Positions 1-9,199 of a stretch of 64,000 bases of DNA are shown here, piece by piece. A program made the position numbers and the translations under genes. This DNA comes from Pleomorphomonas carboxyditropha (GTDB taxonomy: Bacteria > Pseudomonadota > Alphaproteobacteria > Rhizobiales > Pleomorphomonadaceae): assembly GCF_002770725.1 (NCBI RefSeq), contig NZ_NQVN01000016.1:1-64000 (forward strand), written 5' to 3'. Under the pieces are notes generated by a model. It was not told where the DNA came from. It searched no databases and saw only the letters and a program-made list of their open reading frames with translations. The first letter of the stretch is position 1, and each line of letters opens with the position of its first letter.

Positions 1-2341
1 CCCCCGGCTGATCCTTGATGCCGATGAACCAGAGGACGCCGGCCGTTCCGGCCATCATCAGCGCGAACACCCAGACGGTGACGCGGGCGCCGCCCTGCCG
101 GTCGGCCAGCCAGCCAGTCCCCGAACGAGCGAGTGCACCGACGAGCGGGCCAAGGAAGGCATAGGCCAACGCGTTGACGTCGGGGAACAGCATCTTGGAG
201 AGCAGCGGGAAACCGGCGGAATAGCCGATGAACGAGCCGAAGGTGCCGGTGTAGAGCCAGCACATGATCCAGTTGTGCCGGCGCTCGAAAATCACCGCCT
301 GCTCGGAGAAGGATGCCTTGGCCGACGCAATGTCGTTCATCCCGAACCACGCGGCAAAGGCTGCCAGAACGATGAAGGGCACGAAGAAGAAGCCGGCGTT
401 CTGCAGCCACAGCGGCGCCGGTCCGGACGCGGCGGCAACCATGATCGGCTCGCCACCGAGCTTGCCGAACATCCCCATCGTAATGACCAACGGCACGACG
501 AACTGAACGACCGAGACGCCGAGATTGCCGAGACCGGCGTTGAGCGCCAGCGCGTTGCCCTTCTCCGACCTGGGGAAGAAGAAGGAGATGTTGGCCATGG
601 AGGACGCGAAGTTGCCGCCGCCGAAGCCGCAGCACAACGCTAGGATGAGCAGCGCCACATAGGGCGTCTCAGGGTTCTGGACGGCATAGCCAATGCCCAG
701 CGCCGGGATGACCAGCGACCAGGTGGTCAGCGTCGTCCAGAGACGGCCGCCGAAAACCGGGACCATGAACGAGTAGAAGATACGCAGGGTTGCGCCCGAC
801 AGGCCGGGCAGAGCCGCCAGCCAGAACAGTTCATCGGTGGTGAGATCGAACCCGACCAGAGGCAGCTTGCTGACGACCACCGACCAGACCTGCCAGATTG
901 CGAAGCTGAGCAGGAGCGAGGGAATCGACAGCCAGAGGTTCCGCTGGGCGATGCGACGACCGGTCGCGTTCCAGAAGGTCTTGTCCTCCGGCTGCCAATC
1001 GGTGAGCACGGCCTTGCTGGGGGCGATCGCCGCGACGGGCTTCGGCATGTCCAGCATTTCGGGGAATGGTGGCAGCGCGGCGAGCGCCGGACCGGCGGCG
1101 GCCCGCTCCATCTGGCGAACGGTCACGTGCATCCAGGTCAGCGACACGGCGACGACGACGAACAGCGCCATGAAGCAGGATGTCCAGAGACCCGTCAGGT
1201 CGAGCAGCACGCCGAACAGGACCGGCAGCACGAAGCCGCCGAGCCCGCCGATCATGCCGACAAGGCCGCCGACCGCGCCGACGTGATTGGGGTAGTAGAC
1301 GGGGATGTGCTTGTAGACCGCCGCCTTGCCGAGGGCCATGAAGAAGCCGAGGATGAAGACGGTCACGGTGAAGCCGACGAGCCCCATTCCGAGATGGAAC
1401 CGGATTTCGCCGTGGGCGCCTTGGATGACATAGTCGGCGGTCGGATAGGAGAGGATGAAGGTGGCGACGATCGAGACAAGGAAAGTCCAGTAAAGGACGC
1501 GCCGAGCGCCGTAGGTATCGGAGAGGTGCCCTCCGTAGACACGGAACAGGCTGGCGGGAATCGAGAAGCAGGCCGCAATGATGCCCGCCGTCTCGATATC
1601 GAGATCATAGACGCGAACCAGATACTGCGGCAGCCAGAGGGACAAGGCCACGAAGGCGCCGAAGACGAAGAAATAGTAGAGCGAGAAACGCCAGACCTGA
1701 ACGTTCTTCAGCGGTTCCAGCTCCAGCAGAGCGCTCCTCGGCCGATCGCCGGTCAAGCGACGCTGCCGGATGACCGGGTCATCCTTGGTCGCAACCCAGA
1801 AAAGAACGGCCATCAGAGTCAGCGCCACAGCCCACACCTGGGCTACCGTCTGCCAACCGAAAGCAACGAGAACGAAGGGCGCAAGAAGCTTGGTGACTGC
1901 CGCGCCGACATTGCCCGCCCCAAACACGCCGAGAGCGATACCCTGCCGTTCGGGTGGGAAGAAGCGGGACACGTAGGCGACACCGATCGAGAAGGAGCCA
2001 CCTGCGATGCCGACGCCGAGAGCCGCCAGAAGAACCATCGGGAAGGTGTCGGCGTAGGCGAGCAGGAACGTGGCCGCCGCCGCCGCCAGCATGTTGAGCG
2101 TGAACACCAGCCGACCGCCGTAAAGGTCGGTCCATATTCCGAGCACGATGCGGATCAGCGATCCGGTGAGGATCGGCGTACCGACCAGAAGTCCGAACTG
2201 GGCTTCGGACAGCTGCAAATCCTCGCGCAGCTGGATGCCGATGATGGCGAAGATTGTCCAGACGGCGAAGCACACCGTGAATGCGACGGTGCTCATGCCG
2301 AGCGCGCGTGCCGCACCTTCCTGCCCTGCGACTTTCATCAT
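1..2341 (-). CDS. narK: Fused NarK-type nitrate/nitrite transporter (3' end beyond left edge)
   Basis: Inner-membrane major facilitator that imports nitrate or exchanges it for nitrite. About 780 codons are visible and the frame is still open at base 1. The protein is a head-to-tail fusion of two 12-helix MFS units: the first ends near residue 430, the second starts around residue 440. Both carry the Gly-rich nitrate signature (GIAGGSFSIGVAYVSRFFP in the first, GGGNFASSMANISFFFPRSE in the second), the fusion type known from Paracoccus. Two ATGs are adjacent; the outer one at 2341 follows a GGAGA motif. A DNR-like regulator lies divergently upstream with FNR-like boxes between them, so expression under low oxygen with nitrogen oxides is likely (inference). 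Confidence 0.9.
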   Translation of the reverse strand, partial: MMKVAGQEGAARALGMSTVAFTVCFAVWTIFAIIGIQLREDLQLSEAQFGLLVGTPILTGSLIRIVLGIWTDLYGGRLVFTLNMLAAAAATFLLAYADTFPMVLLAALGVGIAGGSFSIGVAYVSRFFPPERQGIALGVFGAGNVGAAVTKLLAPFVLVAFGWQTVAQVWAVALTLMAVLFWVATKDDPVIRQRRLTGDRPRSALLELEPLKNVQVWRFSLYYFFVFGAFVALSLWLPQYLVRVYDLDIETAGIIAACFSIPASLFRVYGGHLSDTYGARRVLYWTFLVSIVATFILSYPTADYVIQGAHGEIRFHLGMGLVGFTVTVFILGFFMALGKAAVYKHIPVYYPNHVGAVGGLVGMIGGLGGFVLPVLFGVLLDLTGLWTSCFMALFVVVAVSLTWMHVTVRQMERAAAGPALAALPPFPEMLDMPKPVAAIAPSKAVLTDWQPEDKTFWNATGRRIAQRNLWLSIPSLLLSFAIWQVWSVVVSKLPLVGFDLTTDELFWLAALPGLSGATLRIFYSFMVPVFGGRLWTTLTTWSLVIPALGIGYAVQNPETPYVALLILALCCGFGGGNFASSMANISFFFPRSEKGNALALNAGLGNLGVSVVQFVVPLVITMGMFGKLGGEPIMVAAASGPAPLWLQNAGFFFVPFIVLAAFAAWFGMNDIASAKASFSEQAVIFERRHNWIMCWLYTGTFGSFIGYSAGFPLLSKMLFPDVNALAYAFLGPLVGALARSGTGWLADRQGGARVTVWVFALMMAGTAGVLWFIGIKDQPG

Positions 2342-2429
2342 AGTTCTCCGACAACCTAGGCGCTAATACGATAGCGGGAGTGGGGCCTCCATCCCATCAC
2401 GACCTTTGCCGAAGCATCAGCGTCAGACA

Positions 2430-2443
2430 TTGATGCAGAGCAA
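2430..2443. promoter_or_regulatory. FNR/DNR-type box 1
   Basis: TTGAT GCAG AGCAA matches the FNR/DNR consensus TTGAT-N4-ATCAA at 9 of 10 fixed positions. It lies between the divergent nitrate transporter and Crp/Fnr regulator genes, about 90 bases from the transporter start. Confidence 0.55.
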
Positions 2444-2451
2444 CTTCAAGC

Positions 2452-2465
2452 GTGATATACATCAC
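2452..2465. promoter_or_regulatory. FNR/CRP-type box 2
   Basis: GTGAT ATAC ATCAC is a perfect dyad in its arms and matches the FNR consensus at 8 of 10 fixed positions. It sits 46 bases before the regulator start, so it could serve autoregulation or the divergent transporter. Confidence 0.5.
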
Positions 2466-2510
2466 ATATTGGCGTAACCACCGTCAATCTTTGGGATTAG
2501 AGCACAGAGA

Positions 2511-3236
2511 ATGGAAAGTTCGTCGCCTGCCGTGATGACACCCGAGGAACTGCCAATCCTACGCGGCCTCGCCGACGGCCGTCGTCGTCAGATCATGGAA
2601 AACACGTTGCTGCATACGGTTCCGGCCGGCAGCGTGTTGTTCGAGCAGGGTGATACTCCGAACTTCCAGATCGTCGTCATGTCGGGATCGGTTCAGTTGT
2701 TCGGTCGCTCGACCAGCGGGCGTGAGGTGCTTGTCGAAGTTGTGTCGCCGCCCGATCTGATCATACCGGCTGCCGTCGTTACCGGCGCGCCCTACCTGAT
2801 GCGTGCGCGAGTGCCCGAACCGTCCACATTCCTGCTCATTCCCGCGCGCGCCTTCCGCGATTTGGTCGCATCCGATCTGGCACTGGCCAATTCGGTGATC
2901 GGCAGCCTGGCCACCCAGTTTCGTCGCATGGTGAGGCAGATCAAGAGCCTCAAGCTGCGCTCCGCTGCCCAGCGTATCGGCTGCTATTTGCTGACGCTGT
3001 CGGAGCGGCAGGGCACCCCGGAAAAGGCAGTGCTGCCCTACGAGAAGAACCTTATCGCCTCGGAACTCGGCATCACACGCGAGTCTTTCTCACGCGTTCT
3101 GGCGAGCCTTGAGAAGCACGGCATTCGCATCGACGGCCAGACCATCTGGATTGACGACGCGAAACAGTTGGCGAAGGAGTGCGTTCCCGACCCGCTGATC
3201 GACGGCCACGAGTTCGGGCTTATGTCGAGGGACTGA
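2511..3236 (+). CDS. Crp/Fnr-family transcriptional regulator, DNR/NnrR-like
   Basis: DNA-binding regulator of 241 residues with an N-terminal cyclic-nucleotide-binding-like beta-barrel (about 20-140), a dimerisation helix (about 130-155) and a winged HTH (about 175-215). The recognition helix carries E191, S194 and R195 in TRESFSR, the E-x-x-S-R pattern that reads TTGAT half-sites. There is no N-terminal cysteine cluster, so it is not an iron-sulfur FNR; absence of the cluster together with the neighbouring nitrate transporter points to the DNR/NNR branch that senses nitric oxide through haem (inference). It is divergent from narK and both FNR-like boxes lie between them. Confidence 0.85.
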   Translation: MESSSPAVMTPEELPILRGLADGRRRQIMENTLLHTVPAGSVLFEQGDTPNFQIVVMSGSVQLFGRSTSGREVLVEVVSPPDLIIPAAVVTGAPYLMRARVPEPSTFLLIPARAFRDLVASDLALANSVIGSLATQFRRMVRQIKSLKLRSAAQRIGCYLLTLSERQGTPEKAVLPYEKNLIASELGITRESFSRVLASLEKHGIRIDGQTIWIDDAKQLAKECVPDPLIDGHEFGLMSRD

Positions 3237-3733
3237 GCACTCTCCGAGATTGCCAAGGACCTCATGCGTTTGGGCGGTTTTGATACCCTCCGCAACCGGC
3301 TCGGCAACTGAATCTACCATTGGGCACCTATTGGCACCCAGCACGATCCTGTCAGCCGGGCTAAGTACGATGCGCTCAGGAAGAGAGACCATAATCATGC
3401 CCGCACCCTCCGGTCGGTCGCCGACCGCCTCTTCGCTTCCGCATGAGCCATGCCCATGGAGAGGATTGCGTTCAAACCCAAACAGGCGCCGCGACCTTCT
3501 TGGTGAAGGCGGTGAGTCCCCCTCCCCCATTACCGCCGCGACCTACCCCGCGTCACGATTTCCGCAAATGCAGCTCATTGGGTCAGAGGAAATGTAACAT
3601 TCCAACCAGGGCCGTTTATCTGCGACAACCTGTTACAACAAAGTGGCCTCCGCGAGGTTGCGGCGCAACATTTTGACTTTACTGAATAGTTGGCTGGCCC
3701 AAGGGGCTTCGATCTGAAGAAGCGGAGTCGAAA
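3237..3733. other. Intergenic region, no gene seen
   Basis: About 500 bases between the regulator and the SHOCT-protein gene. Short open frames exist on both strands but none has a convincing start or protein-like composition. The last 140 bases are more AT-rich and probably hold the promoter of the following efflux operon; GGAG lies 7 bases before its ATG. Confidence 0.5.
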
Positions 3734-4051
3734 ATGTTCTGCAGGAAACATCTTGTCGTCGCGGCCGTCTTGGCCGGCGCCATGGGCACGGCTGGCGCGG
3801 CCCACGCGTTCGGGCTTGGCCATGGCCCCGCAGGCTATGGGCCCGGCACCTTCTGGCAGCATGGCGGCCCCAGCATCCTATGGATCGTGCTGCTGGCGAT
3901 CGGTATTTTCTGGCTCGTCCAGGCGCGGACCAACCGAGGTCGCCCCTCCGTCCGAGATACGGCTTTGGAGGAATTGCGCCGACAATATGCTAGCGGCAAG
4001 ATTGACCATGAGGACTTCCTGCGGCGCAAGACCAACCTGACCGGCGAGTGA
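3734..4051 (+). CDS. Small membrane protein with C-terminal SHOCT domain
   Basis: A 105-residue protein with a signal peptide (about 1-25, ending AHA), a short Gly/His-rich stretch, one membrane helix (about 46-63, ILWIVLLAIGIFWLV) and a C-terminal SHOCT motif (about 77-101, LEELRRQYASGKIDHEDF). SHOCT domains are short oligomerisation or protein-contact modules found at the ends of many membrane proteins. It precedes an efflux adaptor, permease and ATPase on the same strand with a gap of about 110 bases, so it may be an accessory part of that complex. The exact role is unknown. Confidence 0.75.
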   Translation: MFCRKHLVVAAVLAGAMGTAGAAHAFGLGHGPAGYGPGTFWQHGGPSILWIVLLAIGIFWLVQARTNRGRPSVRDTALEELRRQYASGKIDHEDFLRRKTNLTGE

Positions 4052-4160
4052 GAGGCCTATCGGGCTAAAAATCGCAACCGGGAGCGTCATGGCCAAGCCT
4101 TGCCGCCGCCCGTTCTCCGAGGCAGCAACAGCCCACGAGAAGCCTTCAGGAGTTACCGTC

Positions 4161-5324
4161 ATGCGCCGCAATCGCGTCTTGTTTGGCCTAGCCCTGCTTG
4201 CCCTGGCAGCGGCCCTGGCGGGCGTCGTCTGGACGGCCTTTCTTCGCCCGATCGATGTGACCGTCGTTAGAACCGAGCGAAACGTGCCCATCCAGGTGTT
4301 CGGACTGGGGACGGTAGAGGCGCGGGTGCTGTCTAGGGTCGGCTTTGAGATGCCCGGCACCTTGACCGAGCTTCACGCCGACAGCGGCGATCGGGTTGCC
4401 AAGGGGACACTGCTGGCCCACCTCGACAGTCGCGAGCAAGCGGCCAAGGCGGCCCAGGCAAGAGCGGCCCTCAAGCAGGCGGAGAGTTCCATCCGTCAGT
4501 CTTCCGCGGCCTTGGAACGCGCGGACGCTACGGCCAGGCAAAAGGAACAGATCAACAAGCGCCGGCAACAGCTCGTTGCCAGTGGAGGTGTCTCCACGGA
4601 AGTGGCCGAAGACGCCCAGGCGGCCGTCGATATCGCACAAGCCGATCTGTCGCAGGCCCGGAGCACGGTCGAGGTCGCCCGTGCCAACCGGGAACAGGCC
4701 GAAGCCCTCCTGTTGCTCGAGGAGACGAGGCTATCCAAACATGCGCTTTACGCCCCATATGACGCCATCGTGGTGGCACGCAACCTCGAACTGGGGTCGA
4801 TGCTGACGGCCGGCGAACAGTTGTTCACCCTCGTCGACCCGACCTCCGTCTGGGTTCTCGCCTATGTCGACGAGAGCAAGGCCGGACAGTTGAAGGTCGG
4901 CCAGCCCGCCGAAGTGATGCTGCGCTCGATGGCCGACCAACGCTTTGCCGGCGAGGTCGCCCGGATCGACATCGAAAGCGACCGTGTCAACGAAGAGCGC
5001 CGCGTCTACGTGCGGTGCGTTCGCTGCCCCACCGAGATTCACCTCGGCGAGCAGGCCGAAGTGCTGATCGACGTGGACGCGCTCGCGGAGGCCCGGCTTG
5101 TGCCGCAAGCGGCCGTGCTGGATCGCAAGGGCTCAGAAGGCGTCATCTGGACGGTGGAGGACGGCCGACTTGCCCGGCGGCTGGTTTCGCTGGGCCAGAC
5201 GACTTTGGACGGGCGTATGGTCATCACCGGCGGCCTGACGCCGGAAGCTCGGATCGTTGCGAAGGTGGAAAGTGGCTTCCGGGTCGGGCGACCGGTTTCG
5301 GTGAAGGACGGAGAGGCGCCATGA
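4161..5324 (+). CDS. HlyD/RND-type periplasmic adaptor of an ABC efflux system
   Basis: Membrane-fusion protein of 387 residues linking an inner-membrane transporter to the periplasm or outer membrane. The ATG at 4161 is preceded by AGGAG at 8 bases and gives an N-terminal anchor helix (about 7-26). A lipoyl-like half (GTVEARV...), a long alpha-helical hairpin rich in Ala, Gln and Glu (about 80-185), the second lipoyl half, a beta-barrel (ELGSMLTAGEQLFTLVDPT region) and a membrane-proximal domain follow in the usual order. Its stop overlaps the permease start in ATGA, so the two are translationally coupled. Substrate is not predictable from sequence. Confidence 0.88.
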   Translation: MRRNRVLFGLALLALAAALAGVVWTAFLRPIDVTVVRTERNVPIQVFGLGTVEARVLSRVGFEMPGTLTELHADSGDRVAKGTLLAHLDSREQAAKAAQARAALKQAESSIRQSSAALERADATARQKEQINKRRQQLVASGGVSTEVAEDAQAAVDIAQADLSQARSTVEVARANREQAEALLLLEETRLSKHALYAPYDAIVVARNLELGSMLTAGEQLFTLVDPTSVWVLAYVDESKAGQLKVGQPAEVMLRSMADQRFAGEVARIDIESDRVNEERRVYVRCVRCPTEIHLGEQAEVLIDVDALAEARLVPQAAVLDRKGSEGVIWTVEDGRLARRLVSLGQTTLDGRMVITGGLTPEARIVAKVESGFRVGRPVSVKDGEAP

Positions 5325-6454
5325 ACCTCGCCTTTCGCGATATTCGCCACAAGCTCGGGCGCTTCATCCTCACCTGCCTGGGGCTGAGCCTTCTGCTGGG
5401 CGTCGTGGTGACGATGGCGGGGATCTACCGAGGACAGACGGCGGATGCGCTGGCGCTCAGCCGCGCCATTCAGGCCGACATCTGGGTGGTTCAGGGCGAC
5501 ACCAACGGTCCCTTCGCCGAGGCGTCGCGGATTCCGGGAGACACCCGCGAGATGGTGGCCCGCATGGGCGGCGTCACGGCGGCCGGGTCGCTGACCTTTC
5601 AGACGGTTCAGGTCAAGCAAGGCAGCCGCCGACTGAGGGTGCAGATCATCGGTTTCGAGCCGGGCCGCCCTGGCGAGCCCGCCAACCTGATTGCCGGCCG
5701 GGACATCCATCGCAGCCACTTCGAGGTGATCGCCGACCGCCAGGCCGGCGTCGGGCTCGGGGAAAAACTGACGATGGGCCGCAACGTCTACACGGTGGTC
5801 GGCCTCACTGAGGGCAACGTCACCCTATCGGGCGACTCGGTCCTCTACATGACGCTGCTGGATGCCCAGCAACTGCAGTTCGACGTCACCCCCGCGGAAG
5901 GCCGGAGGGAGGTCTCCCGTGGGGCCTTGCGCGTCAACACCAACATCGTCAACGCCGTCGTGGCGCGGGTCTCGGCCGGTTTCGACGTGCAGGAGGTGGC
6001 CGAAACGGTTCGACGGTGGAAGCACCTTTCCGTTCTGACCGAAGCGCAGCAGGCGGAAATCCTGACCCGTACCGTCATCGAGCGCGCCAGCCGTCAGCTT
6101 GGCTTGTTCATGTCGGTGCTGACGCTGGTCTCGGCGGTGATCATCGCCCTGATCGTCTACACGCTCACCATGGAAAAGCTGAAAGAGATCGCCACGCTGA
6201 AGCTCATCGGTGCGCCCGATCGCACCATCATCGGGCTCATCGTGCAACAAGCCCTGATGATGGGGGTGGTCGGCTTCGGCTTTGGGACAACCCTGGTCGC
6301 GCTGGCCAAGGACAGATTTCCCCGCCGGATCGTGATGGAGTCCGGCGACCTCGTTGGTCTGTTCATTGTCGTCGTCTGCGTCTGCATCCTGGCCAGCGCG
6401 GTCGGCGTGCGTATTGCCGTGCGTGTCGACCCAGCCAAGGCCCTGGTCGGCTGA
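5321..6454 (+). CDS. ABC transporter permease, FtsX/MacB family
   Basis: Inner-membrane permease of 377 residues with the MacB layout: one N-terminal helix (about 13-37), a large periplasmic MacB_PCD-type domain (about 38-255) and three C-terminal helices (about 265-375) forming the FtsX domain. The motif EKLKEIATLKLIGAPDRTI is the conserved cytoplasmic loop of this family that contacts the ATPase. It overlaps the adaptor gene by four bases and is followed after 35 bases by the ATPase gene, so the three form one tripartite-type exporter. Shorter than MacB itself because the ATPase is a separate chain, as in DevBCA-type systems. Confidence 0.88.
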   Translation: MNLAFRDIRHKLGRFILTCLGLSLLLGVVVTMAGIYRGQTADALALSRAIQADIWVVQGDTNGPFAEASRIPGDTREMVARMGGVTAAGSLTFQTVQVKQGSRRLRVQIIGFEPGRPGEPANLIAGRDIHRSHFEVIADRQAGVGLGEKLTMGRNVYTVVGLTEGNVTLSGDSVLYMTLLDAQQLQFDVTPAEGRREVSRGALRVNTNIVNAVVARVSAGFDVQEVAETVRRWKHLSVLTEAQQAEILTRTVIERASRQLGLFMSVLTLVSAVIIALIVYTLTMEKLKEIATLKLIGAPDRTIIGLIVQQALMMGVVGFGFGTTLVALAKDRFPRRIVMESGDLVGLFIVVVCVCILASAVGVRIAVRVDPAKALVG

Positions 6455-6489
6455 TATCCGCCAAGCCTCCTTTCAGGACGAGTGCCCGC

Positions 6490-7215
6490 ATGTCCACCGT
6501 CGATGTCGATATGTCCCCCCAGCCGACGGCACCCGCCGCCGCCTTGGTCGAAATCCGCGGGGTGTCCAAGCACTTCGGCGAAGGAGAGGCACGCGTCGAT
6601 GCCCTGCGCGACGTCGCCTTCCGCGTGCGGGCCGGCGAGGTCGTCGGGTTATTGGGGCCGAGCGGCTCCGGCAAGAGCACGTTGCTCAACGTCATCGGCT
6701 GTATCGTCGAGCCCAACGAAGGATATGTGGCGCTGGACGGCGAGGTTGTCTACGACCACCGTTGGCTCCGCAAGGACCTGCGCCACCTGCGCCTCGAGAA
6801 GATTGGCTTCATCTTTCAAACCCATAATCTTCTGCCGTTCCTGAATTGCATCGACAACGTCGCGCTCGTGCTCCATCTCGCCCGCGTTCCGCGATCGGAA
6901 GCGCGGCAGCGCGCCGTCGAACTGCTGGAGTATCTTCAGGTCGGACACAGAAAGAACGCCATGCCGGCGCAGTTGTCAGGCGGTGAGGCTCAACGCGTGG
7001 CGATTGCCCGGGCGCTCGCCAACCGTCCCCGCATCATTCTCGCCGACGAGCCGACAGCCGCGCTCGACTCCGAGCGCGCCGGCATCGTCATGGACCTGCT
7101 TCACAAGTTGGCCGTCGAGCAGCAGGCCGCCATCATCGCAGTGACGCATGACGAAAAGATCCTGGGGCGCCTTGACCGCGTCGTCCGGTTGCGTGACGGG
7201 AAAATCAGCCTGTAG
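6490..7215 (+). CDS. ABC transporter ATP-binding protein, MacB/LolD-like
   Basis: Cytoplasmic ATPase of 241 residues partnering the FtsX-type permease. It shows Walker A (GPSGSGKST), the Q-loop (FIFQTHNLLPFL), the signature LSGGEAQRVAIARAL, Walker B (IILADEPTAALD) and the switch His (AVTHDEKIL). The ATG at 6490 is taken because longer in-frame starts overlap the permease gene and translate to non-protein-like sequence. It closes the efflux operon; the next gene is convergent, only 8 bases beyond the stop. Confidence 0.92.
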   Translation: MSTVDVDMSPQPTAPAAALVEIRGVSKHFGEGEARVDALRDVAFRVRAGEVVGLLGPSGSGKSTLLNVIGCIVEPNEGYVALDGEVVYDHRWLRKDLRHLRLEKIGFIFQTHNLLPFLNCIDNVALVLHLARVPRSEARQRAVELLEYLQVGHRKNAMPAQLSGGEAQRVAIARALANRPRIILADEPTAALDSERAGIVMDLLHKLAVEQQAAIIAVTHDEKILGRLDRVVRLRDGKISL

Positions 7216-7223
7216 CGCGTTGC

Positions 7224-8441
7224 CTACGCCCAGACAGGAAACGGGTCCGGCAGGTCGCGATAGGCTTGCGACTTGAAGGGGGCGGACGTTTCCGGGATCA
7301 GGCAGCGGTCGAGCATCGAGGTGATCCGCCCTCGTTTCATCTCCTTGAACATGCCGATGAAAACGATCTCCTGGCGGCGGTCGCCGTATACGGGGTCGAA
7401 GGAGGCCCTCGCTCGCGCCACGATCTCCGGATCGCCGGGCCAACGCTCCGGCGGCACGGCGGCCCACCAGATGCCGAGCGGTTTGACGGCCGCCGCCGCT
7501 CCGGCAAGCGAGAACTCGCCGACCCAATCTGGCCGCGTTGCCAGCCAGAAATGTCCCTTGGCCCGGATGACGCCGGGCAGCGGCGTCTCGACGAACTCGG
7601 CGAAACGTTCGGGAACGAGCGGACGGCGCGCCTTCCAGACGAAGCTGGTGACGCCATACTCGGCATCCTCGGGAACGTGCTCGGCATAGCCGTGGAGTTC
7701 CTTGTACCAGCGCGGGTGCCGGTGGGCGCGGTCGAAATCGAACAGGCCGGTGTCGAACAGCTCGCCCGCCGCCACTCTGCCCCAGTCGGTTTCAATCAGC
7801 CGAGCATCCGGGTTGAGGGCGCGGATGATGGCGCGGGCTGCATTGCGTTGCGCCTCGCTGGCGTCCGACACCTTATTCATGACGATGAGGTCGGCAAACT
7901 CGATCTGCTCGACCAGGAGATTGACCAGCGTCCGCTGGTCGTCTTCGCCGACCATCTCGCCGCGATCGGCCAGGAAATCGGTGGAGGAGTAATCCTTGAG
8001 CAGGTGAATGGTGTCGATCACCGTCACCATGGCGTCGAGGCGGGTGAGATCGGACAGGCCGCGGCCGGCCTCGTCGCGGAACTCGAAGGTGGCCGCGACG
8101 GGCAGAGGCTCGGAAACGCCGGTGCTCTCGATCAGCAGGTAGTCGAAACGCCCCTCCTCGGCGACTTGGCGCACCCTCTTCAGCAGATCCTCGCGAAGCG
8201 TACAGCAGATGCAGCCGTTGGTCAGCTCGACGAGCTCTTCCTCGCCGCGGCTCAGCGACGTTTCCCCACGCACCAGATCGGCGTCGATGTTGACCTCGCT
8301 CATGTCGTTCACGATCACGGCGACGCGTCGGCCTTCGCGATTGTTCAGGATGTGATTGAGGAGGGTTGTCTTGCCAGAGCCCAGAAAGCCGGACAGCACG
8401 GTGACGGGGAGGCGATTGTCGGCGCTTTGGTGGTGGGTCAT
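7224..8441 (-). CDS. CobW/COG0523-family GTP-dependent metallochaperone
   Basis: A 405-residue P-loop GTPase of the COG0523 group, which inserts metals into client proteins. Walker A is GFLGSGKTT at residues 18-26 and the hallmark metal-binding motif GCICC is at 76-80; a CobW C-terminal domain fills about 270-370. The start at 8441 (MTHHQ) is preferred over 8501 because the latter would place the promoter palindrome inside the coding region. A Zur-like box 12 bases upstream suggests that zinc limitation switches it on, which argues for a zinc chaperone (ZigA/YciC-like) rather than a cobalamin enzyme. That assignment is inference from the box. Confidence 0.88.
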   Translation of the reverse strand: MTHHQSADNRLPVTVLSGFLGSGKTTLLNHILNNREGRRVAVIVNDMSEVNIDADLVRGETSLSRGEEELVELTNGCICCTLREDLLKRVRQVAEEGRFDYLLIESTGVSEPLPVAATFEFRDEAGRGLSDLTRLDAMVTVIDTIHLLKDYSSTDFLADRGEMVGEDDQRTLVNLLVEQIEFADLIVMNKVSDASEAQRNAARAIIRALNPDARLIETDWGRVAAGELFDTGLFDFDRAHRHPRWYKELHGYAEHVPEDAEYGVTSFVWKARRPLVPERFAEFVETPLPGVIRAKGHFWLATRPDWVGEFSLAGAAAAVKPLGIWWAAVPPERWPGDPEIVARARASFDPVYGDRRQEIVFIGMFKEMKRGRITSMLDRCLIPETSAPFKSQAYRDLPDPFPVWA

Positions 8442-8452
8442 CTCGGCTCGGC

Positions 8453-8470
8453 GTAATAGTATAACATTAC
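8453..8470. promoter_or_regulatory. Zur-like operator
   Basis: GTAATAGTA TAACATTAC is an imperfect 18-bp dyad (GTAAT...ATTAC arms, TA-rich centre) resembling the Zur box of alphaproteobacteria (GTTATAATATAAC core). It ends 12 bases upstream of the metallochaperone ATG, a repressor position. Confidence 0.6.
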
Positions 8471-8597
8471 ACTGGTAGCAACTCCGCTTGCCTGCCGTCA
8501 ATGGTCATGGAGACCTTGCATGGCCCAGGTAGAGCCCTTTTGCCCGTCTCCCTTGTGACCTGAAGCAATTCGGCACCGTCGGAAATCCTGGCGCCGT

Positions 8598-9134
8598 TCA
8601 AGCTCTGAGGCGCCTGCCCGACAGCAGGAGATAGCGGAGCACCAGCAGGATGATTGCCCCCATCGCCAGGATATTCCAGTTCGCCAGACTGAGCCCGAAC
8701 AGCCTGAAGGTCTCCAGGTCACAGGGGATCGTACCCTGCTGGCTCAGTGATTGCATGATGTCTTCCGTCGAAAACCGGGCCTGCATTCCGTCACTCGTGC
8801 AACCATCCGGATAGCCTAGCAACCCCCACTGTGCGCTCGACTGCCACGCACCAATGATCGCGCCGATGAGTGCGATCATCCCGACAATCCCGAGCGCGCC
8901 CGGTCTCAACCGAGCGGCGACGGGAGAGAGACAGGCAAGCCCGATGGCGGTGATCGCCCAGTGCACGTAGCGCTGCCACCAGCACATTGGACAAGGGCGA
9001 ATTCCGAACCCGTTCTCGAGCACGAAAGCGCTCACGGTGAGTATCCCGGCTACCGCCGTGATCGTCGCCAACGGCTTGGAGTTGATGAAACTCCAAACGA
9101 GCCGCGCGTATTCCCGGATAGCGAAGCTTGACAT
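8598..9134 (-). CDS. dsbB: Disulfide bond formation protein B
   Basis: Four-helix inner-membrane quinone reductase (178 residues) that reoxidises periplasmic DsbA. The first periplasmic cysteine pair is C48-P-M-C51 and the second pair is C112 and C138, giving all four cysteines needed for electron relay to quinone. Helices lie at about 22-40, 55-72, 77-97 and 148-170. The ATG at 9134 follows GGAGG at 9 bases. No dsbA is adjacent. The next genes upstream on the same strand encode a two-piece permease and then a CoA-disulfide reductase, so the neighbourhood deals with thiol chemistry. Confidence 0.9.
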   Translation of the reverse strand: MSSFAIREYARLVWSFINSKPLATITAVAGILTVSAFVLENGFGIRPCPMCWWQRYVHWAITAIGLACLSPVAARLRPGALGIVGMIALIGAIIGAWQSSAQWGLLGYPDGCTSDGMQARFSTEDIMQSLSQQGTIPCDLETFRLFGLSLANWNILAMGAIILLVLRYLLLSGRRLRA

Positions 9135-9199
9135 AACGAGGGTCCTCCATTCGTGCTCGCAATTATGAGAGTCCCACCCCACAAGACGAGCCGCCATAT

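Noticed and set aside
1127..2359. A 410-codon open frame on the plus strand
   Set aside because: It is antisense to the nitrate transporter, rich in Asp, Glu, Gly and His without domain character, and has no initiation signal. It is a by-product of high-GC codon bias.
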